Shown: piece by piece, positions 1 through 9,118 of the stretch
How the letters are laid out: the number at the start of each line of letters is the position of its first letter
How positions within the stretch are numbered: position 1 is the first letter of the stretch
NCBI GenBank assembly: GCA_905234075.1
Contig: CAJOGI010000004.1
Location: 186,001-250,000 of the forward strand
Direction of reading: 5' to 3'
Source of the DNA: an uncultured Synergistales bacterium
Lineage (GTDB): Bacteria; Synergistota; Synergistia; Synergistales; Aminobacteriaceae
Length of the DNA stretch: 64,000 bases
Program-made: the position numbers and the translations under genes
The notes under the pieces: model-generated
The model's input: the letters and a program-made list of their open reading frames with translations, nothing else
The model's database searches: none
Told to the model about the DNA's origin: nothing

Positions 1-1
1 C

Positions 2-934
2 ACGCAGGACTATATGAGAATAATTTTAATAGGCACTCCGTTTATGACCTCGCAGATTGTAATTAATAATCAGCTCCGTTTTCAGGGCAGTGCTTTTTAT
101 GCGATGATAGGGCTTGTAAGCGGCGCAATATTAAATATTTTTCTTGACCCCTTATTTATTTTTACGTTCGGTCTCGGGGTGGGCGGCGCGGCTCTTGCTA
201 CTATATTGAGCCAGCTTGTGAGCTTTTTTATTTTGTTTTACGGCTCAACTAAAGGCGCAAATATCCGAATACATTTCAAAAATATAAGATTAAATGCTCA
301 TTATTTATTGCAGATAATTAACGGCGGATCCCCTTCGCTTGCCCGCAACGCTTTAATAAGTATCTCAAGCATTTTATTAAACAGGACAGCCGGAGAAATT
401 GCAGGCCACGCGGCTATTGCAGGAATGTCGGTCGTAAACCGCGTAATGATGTTCGCAAATTCCGCGTTAATAGGCTTCGGTCAGGGTTATCAGCCCGTGT
501 GCAGTTATAACTACGGCGCAAAACTTTACGGCCGCGTCAAAGAAGGCTATAAATTCTGCGCAGCTTACGGAACTTTATTTTTAATATGCCTCGCAATAAT
601 CAGCGAATTTTTTTCGGCAGAGATTATAAAATTTTTCAGAGACGATATTGAAGTTATTTTAGTTGGAAGCGTCGCGCTGCGCTGGCAGATGTTCACGATG
701 CCTCTAAACGCCACGATAGTTATTTCAAACATGATGCTTCAGTCAATCGGGAAAGGAATACGCGCAACAATAACGGCTTCAGCGCGGTCAGGAATATTTT
801 TCATTCCGTCGATCTTAATCCTTTCAAAATTTTACGGTCTTTTCGGTGTCGAGATTGCCCAGCCCGTCGCGGACGTGTTCGCTTTTACTCTTGTTATTCC
901 TTTGACTTTTTCAGTGTGGCGGGAAATGAATTAG
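2..934 (+). CDS. MATE family multidrug/toxin efflux transporter, 5'-truncated by the window edge
   Basis: The frame is open from base 2, so the gene starts outside the window; about 310 residues remain of a family usually near 450. The visible part is strongly hydrophobic with regularly spaced membrane helices. It carries family-like segments such as YMRIILIGTPF, NNQLRFQGSA and GFGQGYQPVCSYNYGA, the last resembling the MATE motif that opens the second six-helix bundle. MATE proteins export cationic drugs or metabolites in exchange for Na+ or H+ at the inner membrane. The substrate cannot be read from sequence. The stop codon TAG at 932-934 lies inside a TTAGGAG heptamer repeat. The next gene is convergent. 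Confidence 0.85.
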   Translation, partial: TQDYMRIILIGTPFMTSQIVINNQLRFQGSAFYAMIGLVSGAILNIFLDPLFIFTFGLGVGGAALATILSQLVSFFILFYGSTKGANIRIHFKNIRLNAHYLLQIINGGSPSLARNALISISSILLNRTAGEIAGHAAIAGMSVVNRVMMFANSALIGFGQGYQPVCSYNYGAKLYGRVKEGYKFCAAYGTLFLICLAIISEFFSAEIIKFFRDDIEVILVGSVALRWQMFTMPLNATIVISNMMLQSIGKGIRATITASARSGIFFIPSILILSKFYGLFGVEIAQPVADVFAFTLVIPLTFSVWREMN

Positions 935-945
935 GAGTTAGGAAT
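932..945 (+). repeat. heptamer repeat, 2 units (TTAGGAG TTAGGAA)
   Basis: Two adjacent 7-bp units follow the MATE gene and provide its stop codon. They belong to the dispersed heptamer family found throughout the window and run into a T tract. Confidence 0.7.
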
Positions 946-952
946 TTTTTTC

Positions 953-2353
953 TTAAATCTTAAAACTTCCTGTGATTTTTGTGCCTTGTCCGGGTGCTGA
1001 TTTAATTTTCAAATTTCCGCCCATTAAAGACATTCGCTCGGTCATGCTTGCAAGTCCGCGATGGCCTTCGATTCTTAAAGCCTCGTGATTAATTTTTTCG
1101 GACTCGAAGCCGTTTCCGTTGTCAATAATTTCAAGCGTTATGTTATTTTCGCTGTCCTTGCTTAATTGAATGTGAACTTCGCTGGCTTCTCCGTGCCGCA
1201 CGGCATTTGAGACAGCTTCTTGAACAATTCTCAAGAGCGATAAAGATTTTTCGTTTTCAATGTCAATTTCTCTAGCTTCGTCATCAAAATCAAAATCCGC
1301 GCTTACTTGAATATCATAAACCTGCGAGAGTCTTTCGGCTAATTCCGTTAGAGCTTCAACAAGGCCGAGATCCATCCACGGCGGAGCAAGTTCATCGCAT
1401 AACGCTCTCAACTCCCGGACGACGCTTTTAGCTATTGTCTCAGTTAATTTAATCCGTGCAACGTCGCTGTGATTTTCGTCGTCTATTGCCATGTGAAGCT
1501 GTTGAACGAGAGCCGTTATATCCTGTAATGGTCCGTCATGAATTTCTCTTGCCATGTCGACTCTTTCGCGCTCCTGCGCCTGAACGACATCACGGACATA
1601 GCGGTTTCTTAAATTATCGCGTTCGACCGCTGCTTGGGCAAAACGCTTTAACGCATTATGAACGCTGTCAATCTCTTTTATTGCGTCTTTATTAGGATTT
1701 TCCGGGACATCTTCGCCGAGCGTCATGTTGTCAATTTCAGCGACCAGAGATTTTAACGGAATAACTAACCTGCTCCATAATAATTTTATTCCGACAAAAC
1801 TGCTCAACGCAATAATGACAAGTAATATCGGCCATATTCTGACGACTCCGACAAGCCCTCCCAGTAACTGCGCCCACGATACTGCCGCGACGACGTAGCC
1901 TCCGCCAGCGCGTTTAACCGGATAAATTGCAAGAGTGTACTGTGCGCCCTCTCTGTCCTCAACTTTTACGGCCTTGCCTACAGGAAGATCGCTCCGCCAT
2001 ATTGCCGCAATATTAATTGTGCCGGGCGAAGCTATAATTATTCTTCCGCTGTTGTCGATTAGGGCGACCCAGCCGGGAATTGACGGCCCCCACGAAAAAA
2101 ACGGGAAGCGCGAAAAATCCCTCAGCATTGAAAAATTCCAAACGTCAGTGTCCGTGCTTAAATGATATGACATACTTTCGGCCAAGTCCTGAACGTAAGA
2201 ACTGACTGCGGCCTCCATTGCACGCTCCTGACTTACCATTCCTGCAACTGCAACGAGCAAGACCGCGACAGTCGGCAAAATCAAAGCACACAATAAAAAG
2301 GCCAAAAAATGTGCTCTTGGCCTTGCAAAAAAATTTCTTACTTTAGAAATCAA
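953..2353 (-). CDS. NarL/DegS-type sensor histidine kinase
   Basis: A 466-residue membrane sensor kinase. A first membrane helix (about residues 15-39) and a second (about 172-194) bracket an extracytoplasmic sensor region of about 130 residues; a HAMP-like linker follows. The HisKA_3 dimerisation box is seen as REIHDGPLQDITALVQQL, with the phospho-accepting His in REIHDGP. The HATPase domain has the N box in QEAVSNAVRHGEA, the G1 box in IDNGNGF and a G2-like GHRGLASM. This architecture autophosphorylates and passes phosphate to a LuxR-type regulator. The partner is almost certainly the gene at 2389-3030, immediately upstream on the same strand, separated only by heptamer repeats. The stimulus is unknown. 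Confidence 0.93.
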   Translation of the reverse strand: MISKVRNFFARPRAHFLAFLLCALILPTVAVLLVAVAGMVSQERAMEAAVSSYVQDLAESMSYHLSTDTDVWNFSMLRDFSRFPFFSWGPSIPGWVALIDNSGRIIIASPGTINIAAIWRSDLPVGKAVKVEDREGAQYTLAIYPVKRAGGGYVVAAVSWAQLLGGLVGVVRIWPILLVIIALSSFVGIKLLWSRLVIPLKSLVAEIDNMTLGEDVPENPNKDAIKEIDSVHNALKRFAQAAVERDNLRNRYVRDVVQAQERERVDMAREIHDGPLQDITALVQQLHMAIDDENHSDVARIKLTETIAKSVVRELRALCDELAPPWMDLGLVEALTELAERLSQVYDIQVSADFDFDDEAREIDIENEKSLSLLRIVQEAVSNAVRHGEASEVHIQLSKDSENNITLEIIDNGNGFESEKINHEALRIEGHRGLASMTERMSLMGGNLKIKSAPGQGTKITGSFKI

Positions 2354-2355
2354 AA

Positions 2356-2384
2356 TTCCTAACTCCTAATTCCTAACTTCTGCC
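2356..2384. repeat. heptamer repeat array, about 4 units (TTCCTAA/CTCCTAA)
   Basis: Units read TTCCTAA, CTCCTAA, TTCCTAA, CTTCTGC in the gap between the response regulator and its kinase. Both genes appear cotranscribed across it. Confidence 0.75.
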
Positions 2385-2388
2385 TAAA

Positions 2389-3030
2389 TTAATTGTCCTC
2401 CAAAAGTTCTTCCAGAGTAACAACTCCGTATTTAAGAGCGAGCAGTAATGCTTCAGTTTTGTTGCGCGAGCCCAGCTTGTCATAAATCGAAGCTAAATGC
2501 GTCTGCACCGTTCTTTCGCTTATGAAAAGCCTGCGTGCAACTTCTTTGCTTGAAAGCCCCTGAGCGGCTAACAAAAGTACTTCGCGCTCTCTTGCTGAAA
2601 GAGGTTCCGGCGAAAAATCGTCCATGCCCATAACAGAAGCGACTTCAGGGTCAAGATACAGACAGCCCTTAGCTACGGTGGTTATTGCTGTTGTCAATTC
2701 TTTCGGGCTGACGGTCTTTAGGACAAAGCCGCGTGCGCCTGCACGAAGAGAGGCTATAACATACTGCTGAGCATCATATGAAGTCAGCATTATAATAGCC
2801 GTGTTAAGTCCCTCAGCCTTGACTTTTTGAGCTACTTCCACTCCGTTCATTTCAGGCATACGAATATCAAGCAGAACGACATCAGGCCGAAGAGTTTTGA
2901 TTAAATTCCAAGCCTCTACGCCGTCTTCAGCTTCTGCAATAAGTTCAAAATTTGGCTCTCGCCTGACAAACTCCGCAATTCCTGAACGTGTCAGCGGGTG
3001 ATCGTCAGCAAGTAAAATTCTTATAGCCAT
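2389..3030 (-). CDS. NarL/FixJ family response regulator with LuxR-type HTH
   Basis: 213 residues. The N-terminal receiver domain shows the acidic pair in LLADDHPLT, the phosphoacceptor Asp in VVLLDIRMPEMNG, a Thr in MLTSYDA and a conserved Lys in FVLKTVSPKEL. The C-terminal LuxR helix-turn-helix (about 145-205) starts LSAREREVLLLAAQGLSS and contains ISERTVQTHLASIYDKLG. Such proteins bind DNA as dimers when phosphorylated. It precedes the sensor kinase at 953-2353 on the same strand, so the two form a two-component pair. Target genes are not identifiable here. Confidence 0.95.
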   Translation of the reverse strand: MAIRILLADDHPLTRSGIAEFVRREPNFELIAEAEDGVEAWNLIKTLRPDVVLLDIRMPEMNGVEVAQKVKAEGLNTAIIMLTSYDAQQYVIASLRAGARGFVLKTVSPKELTTAITTVAKGCLYLDPEVASVMGMDDFSPEPLSAREREVLLLAAQGLSSKEVARRLFISERTVQTHLASIYDKLGSRNKTEALLLALKYGVVTLEELLEDN

Positions 3031-3085
3031 CTTAAATTAATCATCTCCAAATAATTTTTAGCTTGCTCAAAGGAATATTTTAGCA

Positions 3086-3652
3086 TTACATTCCTATTAA
3101 TTTTTCAACGGGCCTGAGGGCCTTTATAGTCTCGTTGATTACATCATCGAGCGGCATGTTCATTTTTTCCGCGCCCTGCTTTATGATTTCGCGGTTCACT
3201 CCACGCGCAAAGGCCTTGTCTTTCCATTTTTTCTTGACTGATTTTAATTCCAAGTCGGCCAAAGATTTTGAAGGCCTCACAAGCCCGGCCGTAATTATTA
3301 AGCCCGTAAGCTCATCAACTGCGAATAAAGTTCTCTCAAGATTATTTGAAGGCTCAACGTCCGAACATATCCCGAAGCCGTGAGACTGCACGGCATGAAT
3401 AATATCTTCATCGACTCCGGCTTCTCTTAAAAGCTCCGGCGCAACGTGGCAATGTTTTTCGGGCGTTTCCGTCGTCATCTCCCAGTCGATGTCGTGAAGA
3501 AGTCCGACAACTCCCCATAAATCCGGGTCCTCGTTAAAAATTTCTGCAAAGTGCCTCATCGTGCTTTCAACGGCTATCGCGTGATGAATGTGAGACTCTT
3601 CTTTGTTGTATTTTTTCACAAGCTCCATAGCCTGCTCTCTCGTAGGTATCAA
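3086..3652 (-). CDS. HD domain-containing metal-dependent hydrolase
   Basis: 188 residues. The HD signature is complete: an early His pair in ESHIHHAIAVE, the HD dyad in VVGLLHDIDWEM, downstream His residues in EKHCHVAPELL and a final HAVQSHGFG. HD proteins of this size are phosphohydrolases, often acting on nucleotides, but the substrate is not evident. The start overlaps the stop of the upstream DUF1622 gene (3649-3652), which implies translational coupling. No other domain is seen. Confidence 0.85.
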   Translation of the reverse strand: MIPTREQAMELVKKYNKEESHIHHAIAVESTMRHFAEIFNEDPDLWGVVGLLHDIDWEMTTETPEKHCHVAPELLREAGVDEDIIHAVQSHGFGICSDVEPSNNLERTLFAVDELTGLIITAGLVRPSKSLADLELKSVKKKWKDKAFARGVNREIIKQGAEKMNMPLDDVINETIKALRPVEKLIGM

Positions 3653-3978
3653 TCTAAATTTGCCTCCTCTGTTTTAATTTCCCAGTGTATTAAAAGCGTC
3701 AGAGCTCCCCTCAAAAGTATAATTGCTCCCAAAATTGCAAGCTCGCTCCATTCTCTGACTATGACAGTGCGTAAAACCTCGCCGCCTAACTTAAATTCAA
3801 GAGCTAGTGCAATTCCCTTTGCAAGTGTCAACCTGACTTTAGGATCTCTGTGAATACAGCTCCATATAGTTTTCAGCGTTGTTATCAGCAACGTTGCAAC
3901 GCCCGTGCATTCGAGGCTAAGCACACCCCATTGAACTACGAGCTGAAAAATTTTTTCAACATGATGCAAAAGTTCCAT
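3649..3978 (-). CDS. DUF1622 family membrane protein
   Basis: 109 residues with three hydrophobic segments (around 13-32, 62-75 and 77-95) and charged loops such as HRDPKVRLTLAKGIALALEF. This matches the small DUF1622 integral membrane family, whose function is unknown. The LAKGIALALEFKLGGEVLRT stretch is the recognisable core. It is encoded between an M48 protease and an HD hydrolase with gaps of only a few bases, so the three probably form one transcription unit. Confidence 0.75.
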   Translation of the reverse strand: MELLHHVEKIFQLVVQWGVLSLECTGVATLLITTLKTIWSCIHRDPKVRLTLAKGIALALEFKLGGEVLRTVIVREWSELAILGAIILLRGALTLLIHWEIKTEEANLD

Positions 3979-3981
3979 TAT

Positions 3982-4623
3982 TTATTCCTTCAGCGATTTT
4001 GCTTTGTCCATTAAGTGCTTTAATCTTCTCGCAGTCGGCGGATGAGAATTAAAGCCGCTTGGGCTTGTTACGTAGTTATTATCTTGAAAGGCTTTCATGG
4101 CTCTGTATAAGCCGTAGGGGTCGTAGCCGGCTTTCTTTAATAATTCCGTGCCGTAGTCGTCGGCTTCAACCTCTTGGCCGCGACTGAAACCGCTCTCGGC
4201 TAAATTCATTCCTACGCTTCCAACGGCCTGCGCGACTTTTCCTGCATTTCCTCCGATTTTGCTGAGCCCCAGCCCTGCAATATTCCAGAGCACATTGCGC
4301 CCTACACCTTTGTTATAGTGTCCTAGCCTTACGTGTCCAATCTCGTGGCCTAAGACTCCGGCTATTTGTTCTTCGGTGTCAAGAATTTTCATCAAGCCCT
4401 GAGTTACATGGACGCTGAAATCTTTTTCGGATTTGAATTTTACCCAAGCGTTAGGCGAGTCGTCCTTCTCGTAATTTATTTGTACGACTTCAAAGCCGTC
4501 CGCTTCGGCAATTCTTTTCCAAGCCGCGTTGACGACATCGCTGCTGATTGCCCCCCAAGCGCACGAAGAAAAAACGGATAAAATCAAACAAAGAATTAAA
4601 CAAGAAAAAATTTTTTGCTTCAT
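3982..4623 (-). CDS. M48 family metallopeptidase, exported
   Basis: 213 residues. An N-terminal hydrophobic segment ending near SSCAWGA acts as a signal peptide; a lipoprotein Cys is possible but the box FSSC is not canonical. The zinc-protease motif HEIGH is in GVLGHEIGHVRLGHY, and the third zinc ligand Glu is probably in GQEVEADDYGTELL, with a closing NSHPPTARRLKHL. This is the compact periplasmic M48 form (Loi/YcaL/BepA-like catalytic core without TPR repeats), expected to degrade misfolded envelope proteins. It is the first gene of a three-gene unit and diverges from the large secreted-protein gene at 5020. Confidence 0.9.
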   Translation of the reverse strand: MKQKIFSCLILCLILSVFSSCAWGAISSDVVNAAWKRIAEADGFEVVQINYEKDDSPNAWVKFKSEKDFSVHVTQGLMKILDTEEQIAGVLGHEIGHVRLGHYNKGVGRNVLWNIAGLGLSKIGGNAGKVAQAVGSVGMNLAESGFSRGQEVEADDYGTELLKKAGYDPYGLYRAMKAFQDNNYVTSPSGFNSHPPTARRLKHLMDKAKSLKE

Positions 4624-5019
4624 GATAAAAATATCCCTCCCTTAGAAATTTTTATTTTCATTAAAATTAAATAATTATACGCGAAAAATGTCAACGGAAA
4701 AAAATTCGACTTATTCAACATAGGTGCTATAATAAAACAAATTTGTTATCTTAAATTTTAGAAAGGAAGTTATAAAAATTCAAAGTCAATCGGCTCTCCT
4801 CAAAAAAATCTCGCGTATTAATCTCTTGATGAGGGTCAAGTTCGTGCGCACAATATTATTTCAGATTTTGGACTTCGGACAAGGCACTATTACCCCCTCC
4901 CCCAGTTTTCATAAGATAAAAAATAAAAAGAAAAATTAGTGTATTTATTCGATGTCATTTTCGTGTACACCGCTTGTGTTTGTTTGTTTAATTTAATTTT
5001 TTAGGAGGTATCTTCTCTA
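4624..5019. other. 396-bp divergent intergenic region with long leader
   Basis: AT-rich region between the M48 gene and the large secreted protein. It holds one good plus-strand promoter (4705-4733), implying a leader of roughly 280 nt. An AGGAGG ribosome site at 5003-5008 precedes the ATG at 5020. A short open frame inside the leader lacks a convincing start. No repeat copy is seen. Confidence 0.6.
4705..4733 (+). promoter_or_regulatory. sigma70-type promoter candidate for the secreted-protein gene
   Basis: TTCGAC at 4705-4710 and a consensus TATAAT at 4728-4733, separated by 17 bp. Confidence 0.55.
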
Positions 5020-8000
5020 ATGATGAACAAATACACAATGAAATTTTTAATTTTTGTATCTCTCGCTTTTGTAATTTCGGGAGCATGTTCAGCTTTTGCC
5101 GCTAAAATTGGTAATCAGCCAATGACAACGGTTGATGACGTTGTTGCGGCTACAGGCGTTAATCCTGCACTGAAAAAAGATTCGTTATTGTATGTTCTAC
5201 ATGATAAAAGCAGCGGCAATGTTGAATTTAGATACGTCCGCTTCGGTGATAAATACGCTCTTGAAACTGAGAAAGATGGCAAAACCATTTTCAAGACACA
5301 GACATCGGATAAAAATCACAAACTCAGCGGACTATATCCGGCAGTCTCGAAAAATTACACAAATTCAACCCTTCCGCCCGCTGTCGTAATGGCCGGGCCT
5401 CTTACAGAAGGAAGTTCAACGTACAACTTAAATCTCTATCAGGTATCTAAAAGCGGTAATACTGTTTCAGTAACGGAAAAAAATCCCGTAAAAACAGGAA
5501 ATACATACGTAACGTATGGCGCAGGCTCAGAGAAAGACATCAGCGCACTAAAAGGCGGAATTTTTGCCAACGGAAGCACCCGTGAAATTTTTGCGGCTCT
5601 CCAATGGAATGAAGCAATTAATGGAAGTAATTTTGTAAATCTTGATTTTTTCAGCGTTGCTCAGGGCGGTACTGATATGAAATGGGAAAAGACCCAGACT
5701 ATAGCTGCCAGTCCCTCGCTCTCTTTGGGAAATTCCGCTTCAAAAATGGCTGTAGGCGATTTTAACGGCGACGGTTATGCGAACGAGATTGCAGTCGTTA
5801 CTAACATTCCAGACCAATGGAAATATTATCTCTATGTTTATCAGGTAAACTGGAAGGGAGCTGCTCTTGAAGTTACTACTCTTGTAAATGCTAAGGAAGT
5901 TTATTCACATGCCGTTGATTGGAGTTATGATGGTAATACCCGCCGTGATATTTGGTTCTTAAAGGCCGCCTGCGATGTCGCAATGGCTGACTTCAACGGA
6001 GACGGAAGAAATGAAATTGCCGTCATCTACAAAGGCTACAATGAAGACCTGCCGAGCGGTTTAGATTCAGCTCTGCCGAACACTATGGGCCCCGTTTACG
6101 TCAAGCTCTATCAATACAGCGCAACGAGGAATGACAGACTCATCGAAAGTAAATCAACAGGGAAAAAGAGTTTCAGTTCTTTGGGCAGTTGGAACGGCGA
6201 TAAACGCAAAATCAGCGATATTGGAGATTTGAAAGCCGTTGCTGCCGACGTTGACGGCGACGGAAAGTCAGAGCTTGCAATGCTCGGGATAAGTTGGGAA
6301 TCTGAGTTTGAGAAAAACACTTTTACACGCAACACAATGACGATGGGCGAATGGTCAACGCATTTGCATTTATGGCGGTATGATGCTCCCTCATCAGGTA
6401 CTGCGATAACCGATATTCCCGCGACTTTGAATATGAAGTACGACAAAAAGATTGCAGATTTGGGAAAGATATACAGCAGCACAAAGGAAATCAGAGTTGC
6501 TTATCTGAATGCCGATACTGATAATAACGTTGGCGGTTACCGTGCTTGGGTAGAGAAAAGAACTTTCACGGAACCGGCCTGTCAAATTATTTCGGGCGTT
6601 TTTTCAGGAACATCGACAGCCCAAAAACCCTGCGAGGATATTATTGTCAATTTTGCAAGGGGAAGCGTTCGTCTCGAAGCATTCTGCCCCGTGCTTGACA
6701 ATGACGGCAAATTCAAAGAATTTAAGAAGGTCAGTATTGCTAATTTTACCTATGGAAGTTATACGACTGTCGGACTTGCGGCCGGAGATTTTGTCGGCGA
6801 CGGAGTCCTTCTGAAAAATCCGTATCATATTTATCACGACGGCCGAAGCATTTTAACTTCAGTAATTCAGGCTCTTCCTTATCATGTCGATTATATTCCG
6901 CTCCCTTGGGAAAAGGACGGAAAGCCGAAGCTCGCTAATTTCACTTATGTCCCGGGCGGTGAAGTCTCTTACGTCAGAACAACCGAAACGAAGAACAAAA
7001 ACAGCGTTAAAACTGTTTCAAGTTCAACTTACGAAATGAAAACAAAACTGGGTGCTTCGATTTCTTATTCTCCGACGGATTTGATACCTTTTGTGCCTGA
7101 CCCTAACGATAAATTTTCCCCCAGACAAAGTTTTCTGTTTGAGGGACGGGCAAATTACACGGGCAAGGACACGAGAGACAAATTAGAGGCTTCAACGGAG
7201 ACAGTCAAGACAACAGAGACCGTTAAATCAAGCGCAGTTGACAGCGTTATGGCTTACAGCGTCAGGCATCACACATGGCGTTATCCGATTGACCCTGTGC
7301 CTGAATGGTATAAATCACGCTCGAAAGACATACCGGCTGACGGGAAATTTGCCTACACCGTAACAATGACCGAAGCTCCCAAAGCACACAAAGGACGCAT
7401 AGGTTATAACGCACGTCATGAAGAAGGTAATTTATTTTCATACCCGACAAAAATTGAAAATATCAATGACTTTACGAACGCTAAGACAAAAGTTTTGACT
7501 GAACCTGTAGATTATCTGCTTGAACCCGGCGAATATAAGAAAGAAGTCGAGATTACAGCCTCAAAAGAAACTGAAAATAGCATAACGGCTGAATATACAT
7601 GGCAGGCAGGCTTTAATTTTCAGTACATGTTCGGAAATTACGGAATAGGCAAGAGCGGAGTTAAAGTCGATACGGATCACCAATGGAGCTGGAACGGTCT
7701 CAGAAATAACGTTTTGAACAGCACATTTACGAAGGGCGACAAACTTTCCGTGAGTTTTGCTGACCCCTCGAAGGCTTCAGGAATGACGGGGCTTGTCAAT
7801 AACGTTGCATTTTTAACGACATATCAGGCCTATATTAATCCAAGCGGACTAATGAAAATGGGATTTGCCGTAAATTTACAGGGCGGCGGCTCTCCAACAC
7901 CTTTATTGTGGCGAGAAAGCGTTTATAACGTCAGTGCGGACCCGTCTTTCGTGCTTCCGAACAAATTTGTAATAAAAGACAAAACCGTAGCTGTAAATCC

Positions 8001-9072
8001 TGACAAACTCAGCGCAACTTCTGTCAGAGGTGTTGAACTTTATGCAATGTACGAGGGCAAGCAGCTAATTCTGCCCGCTCCTTTCTTTGCTAAGGGGTCA
8101 ACTTATGTCCTGTCATTCCCGATTTATAACGCGAGTTTCGTTGACGCTCCTTCGTTCAAAGTGAAGCTCTCTTACGCGCCTTACAAGTACAGAAATGACA
8201 CGTCAAAGTTCACGAAAATTGACGAGGTTACTATTTCAACGCTCAAGGGCTGGACACAGGGCAGTGAAGCTAACAAGACATATGCTAATTTCACGTTTAC
8301 AGTTCCGAGTGATGCGGCATTCGGCGACCATGTATTTTTGGCAGAGATTGACCCGGAGAACGCGATAAAAGAAGTCCACGAGGAATGGAGCGAAAAAATA
8401 CCGGGAGGAAATAATACAGGAATTTTTATATTCCCGATTATGGACGCTGACGGACAGAGCACAAGCAATAATTCAAAACGCATTGCGGCTTCTGATGTTA
8501 AAGCAACCGTTAAAGTCGGCAAAAAATCAGGCGTAAAAACTTCAGCAGAAAATGAAGATTATGTGCCTCTTGAATGGGTTGATTACGAAGCGGGCAAAAA
8601 TCTTTATGATTACATAATGAGCCAAAGCGACCCCGTAGAAATTACCGTTAATCTTGATTATCTCGCAGATGCGGAAACGGGATTAACTTTATTCGAGATT
8701 GTTCAGGAAGTTGAAGAAGACGGCGAAAGTTTTGACGAAGTTTATGACGAAGATACTTATTATGTAACAGCAGACGCAGATAACACAATCGATTACAGCT
8801 TCTATTTTGTCATTTCATCTGAAGATATTAAGGACGCAAGAGCTGTCAGGCTTGACATCACAGACCTTGACGATTTAACTTCAGATGACGAGACATTCGC
8901 GGTGTCAGTTCCTTTAATTTTTGCGACCTCGCAGGATAAAGGAAATAACAACGGCGGCGAAACTTTAAGCAGTTCGGGCGGCGGCTGCGGAGTTATGAGA
9001 AATTATTTAATTTTCTTATTGCTTGGCTTTATGTTGTTATCAGTAAAGTTTAACCTGCCGAAAGCAGGCTAA
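5020..9072 (+). CDS. large secreted FG-GAP/VCBS-repeat protein with Synergist-CTERM sorting signal
   Basis: 1350 residues. An N-terminal signal peptide ends near CSAFAA. Four FG-GAP-like calcium-binding blades are visible: GDFNGDGYANEIAVV (about 245), ADFNGDGRNEIAVI (about 323), ADVDGDGKSELAML (about 409) and a weaker AAGDFVGDGV (about 588), suggesting an integrin-like propeller. A CARDB-like beta domain sits near 1020-1150, followed by an acidic segment (about 1180-1310). The end has SSSGGGCG, a hydrophobic helix and a short polar tail, fitting the phylum-specific sorting signal in which the protein is processed or anchored at the cell surface. A surface-exposed adhesin or binding role is likely; no catalytic domain is recognised. 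The last codons (NLPKAG) fall in a hairpin-heptamer repeat. Confidence 0.8.
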   Translation: MMNKYTMKFLIFVSLAFVISGACSAFAAKIGNQPMTTVDDVVAATGVNPALKKDSLLYVLHDKSSGNVEFRYVRFGDKYALETEKDGKTIFKTQTSDKNHKLSGLYPAVSKNYTNSTLPPAVVMAGPLTEGSSTYNLNLYQVSKSGNTVSVTEKNPVKTGNTYVTYGAGSEKDISALKGGIFANGSTREIFAALQWNEAINGSNFVNLDFFSVAQGGTDMKWEKTQTIAASPSLSLGNSASKMAVGDFNGDGYANEIAVVTNIPDQWKYYLYVYQVNWKGAALEVTTLVNAKEVYSHAVDWSYDGNTRRDIWFLKAACDVAMADFNGDGRNEIAVIYKGYNEDLPSGLDSALPNTMGPVYVKLYQYSATRNDRLIESKSTGKKSFSSLGSWNGDKRKISDIGDLKAVAADVDGDGKSELAMLGISWESEFEKNTFTRNTMTMGEWSTHLHLWRYDAPSSGTAITDIPATLNMKYDKKIADLGKIYSSTKEIRVAYLNADTDNNVGGYRAWVEKRTFTEPACQIISGVFSGTSTAQKPCEDIIVNFARGSVRLEAFCPVLDNDGKFKEFKKVSIANFTYGSYTTVGLAAGDFVGDGVLLKNPYHIYHDGRSILTSVIQALPYHVDYIPLPWEKDGKPKLANFTYVPGGEVSYVRTTETKNKNSVKTVSSSTYEMKTKLGASISYSPTDLIPFVPDPNDKFSPRQSFLFEGRANYTGKDTRDKLEASTETVKTTETVKSSAVDSVMAYSVRHHTWRYPIDPVPEWYKSRSKDIPADGKFAYTVTMTEAPKAHKGRIGYNARHEEGNLFSYPTKIENINDFTNAKTKVLTEPVDYLLEPGEYKKEVEITASKETENSITAEYTWQAGFNFQYMFGNYGIGKSGVKVDTDHQWSWNGLRNNVLNSTFTKGDKLSVSFADPSKASGMTGLVNNVAFLTTYQAYINPSGLMKMGFAVNLQGGGSPTPLLWRESVYNVSADPSFVLPNKFVIKDKTVAVNPDKLSATSVRGVELYAMYEGKQLILPAPFFAKGSTYVLSFPIYNASFVDAPSFKVKLSYAPYKYRNDTSKFTKIDEVTISTLKGWTQGSEANKTYANFTFTVPSDAAFGDHVFLAEIDPENAIKEVHEEWSEKIPGGNNTGIFIFPIMDADGQSTSNNSKRIAASDVKATVKVGKKSGVKTSAENEDYVPLEWVDYEAGKNLYDYIMSQSDPVEITVNLDYLADAETGLTLFEIVQEVEEDGESFDEVYDEDTYYVTADADNTIDYSFYFVISSEDIKDARAVRLDITDLDDLTSDDETFAVSVPLIFATSQDKGNNNGGETLSSSGGGCGVMRNYLIFLLLGFMLLSVKFNLPKAG

Positions 9073-9094
9073 CTTCTCACCCCTAACTCCTAAA
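9055..9094 (+). repeat. composite repeat: CCTGCC hairpin plus 3 heptamers
   Basis: TTTAACCTGCC-gaaa-GCAGGCTAACTTC followed by CTTCTCA CCCCTAA CTCCTAA. The same layout occurs at 29163-29212. The hairpin encodes the last residues and stop of the preceding gene. Confidence 0.6.
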
Positions 9095-9118
9095 TTTAAT
9101 TAAAAAGAAGGTATTTAA

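Noticed and set aside
4779-4940. Open frame in the leader of the large secreted-protein gene (tail rich in Lys/Asn)
   Set aside because: It has no ATG, GTG or TTG at a usable distance from the AAAGGAAG site, and the composition looks random. The internal ATG has no ribosome site.
9055-9094. CRISPR-like or attachment-site reading of the tandem repeats
   Set aside because: Units are only 7 bp with no spacers and no cas, integrase or transposase genes nearby.
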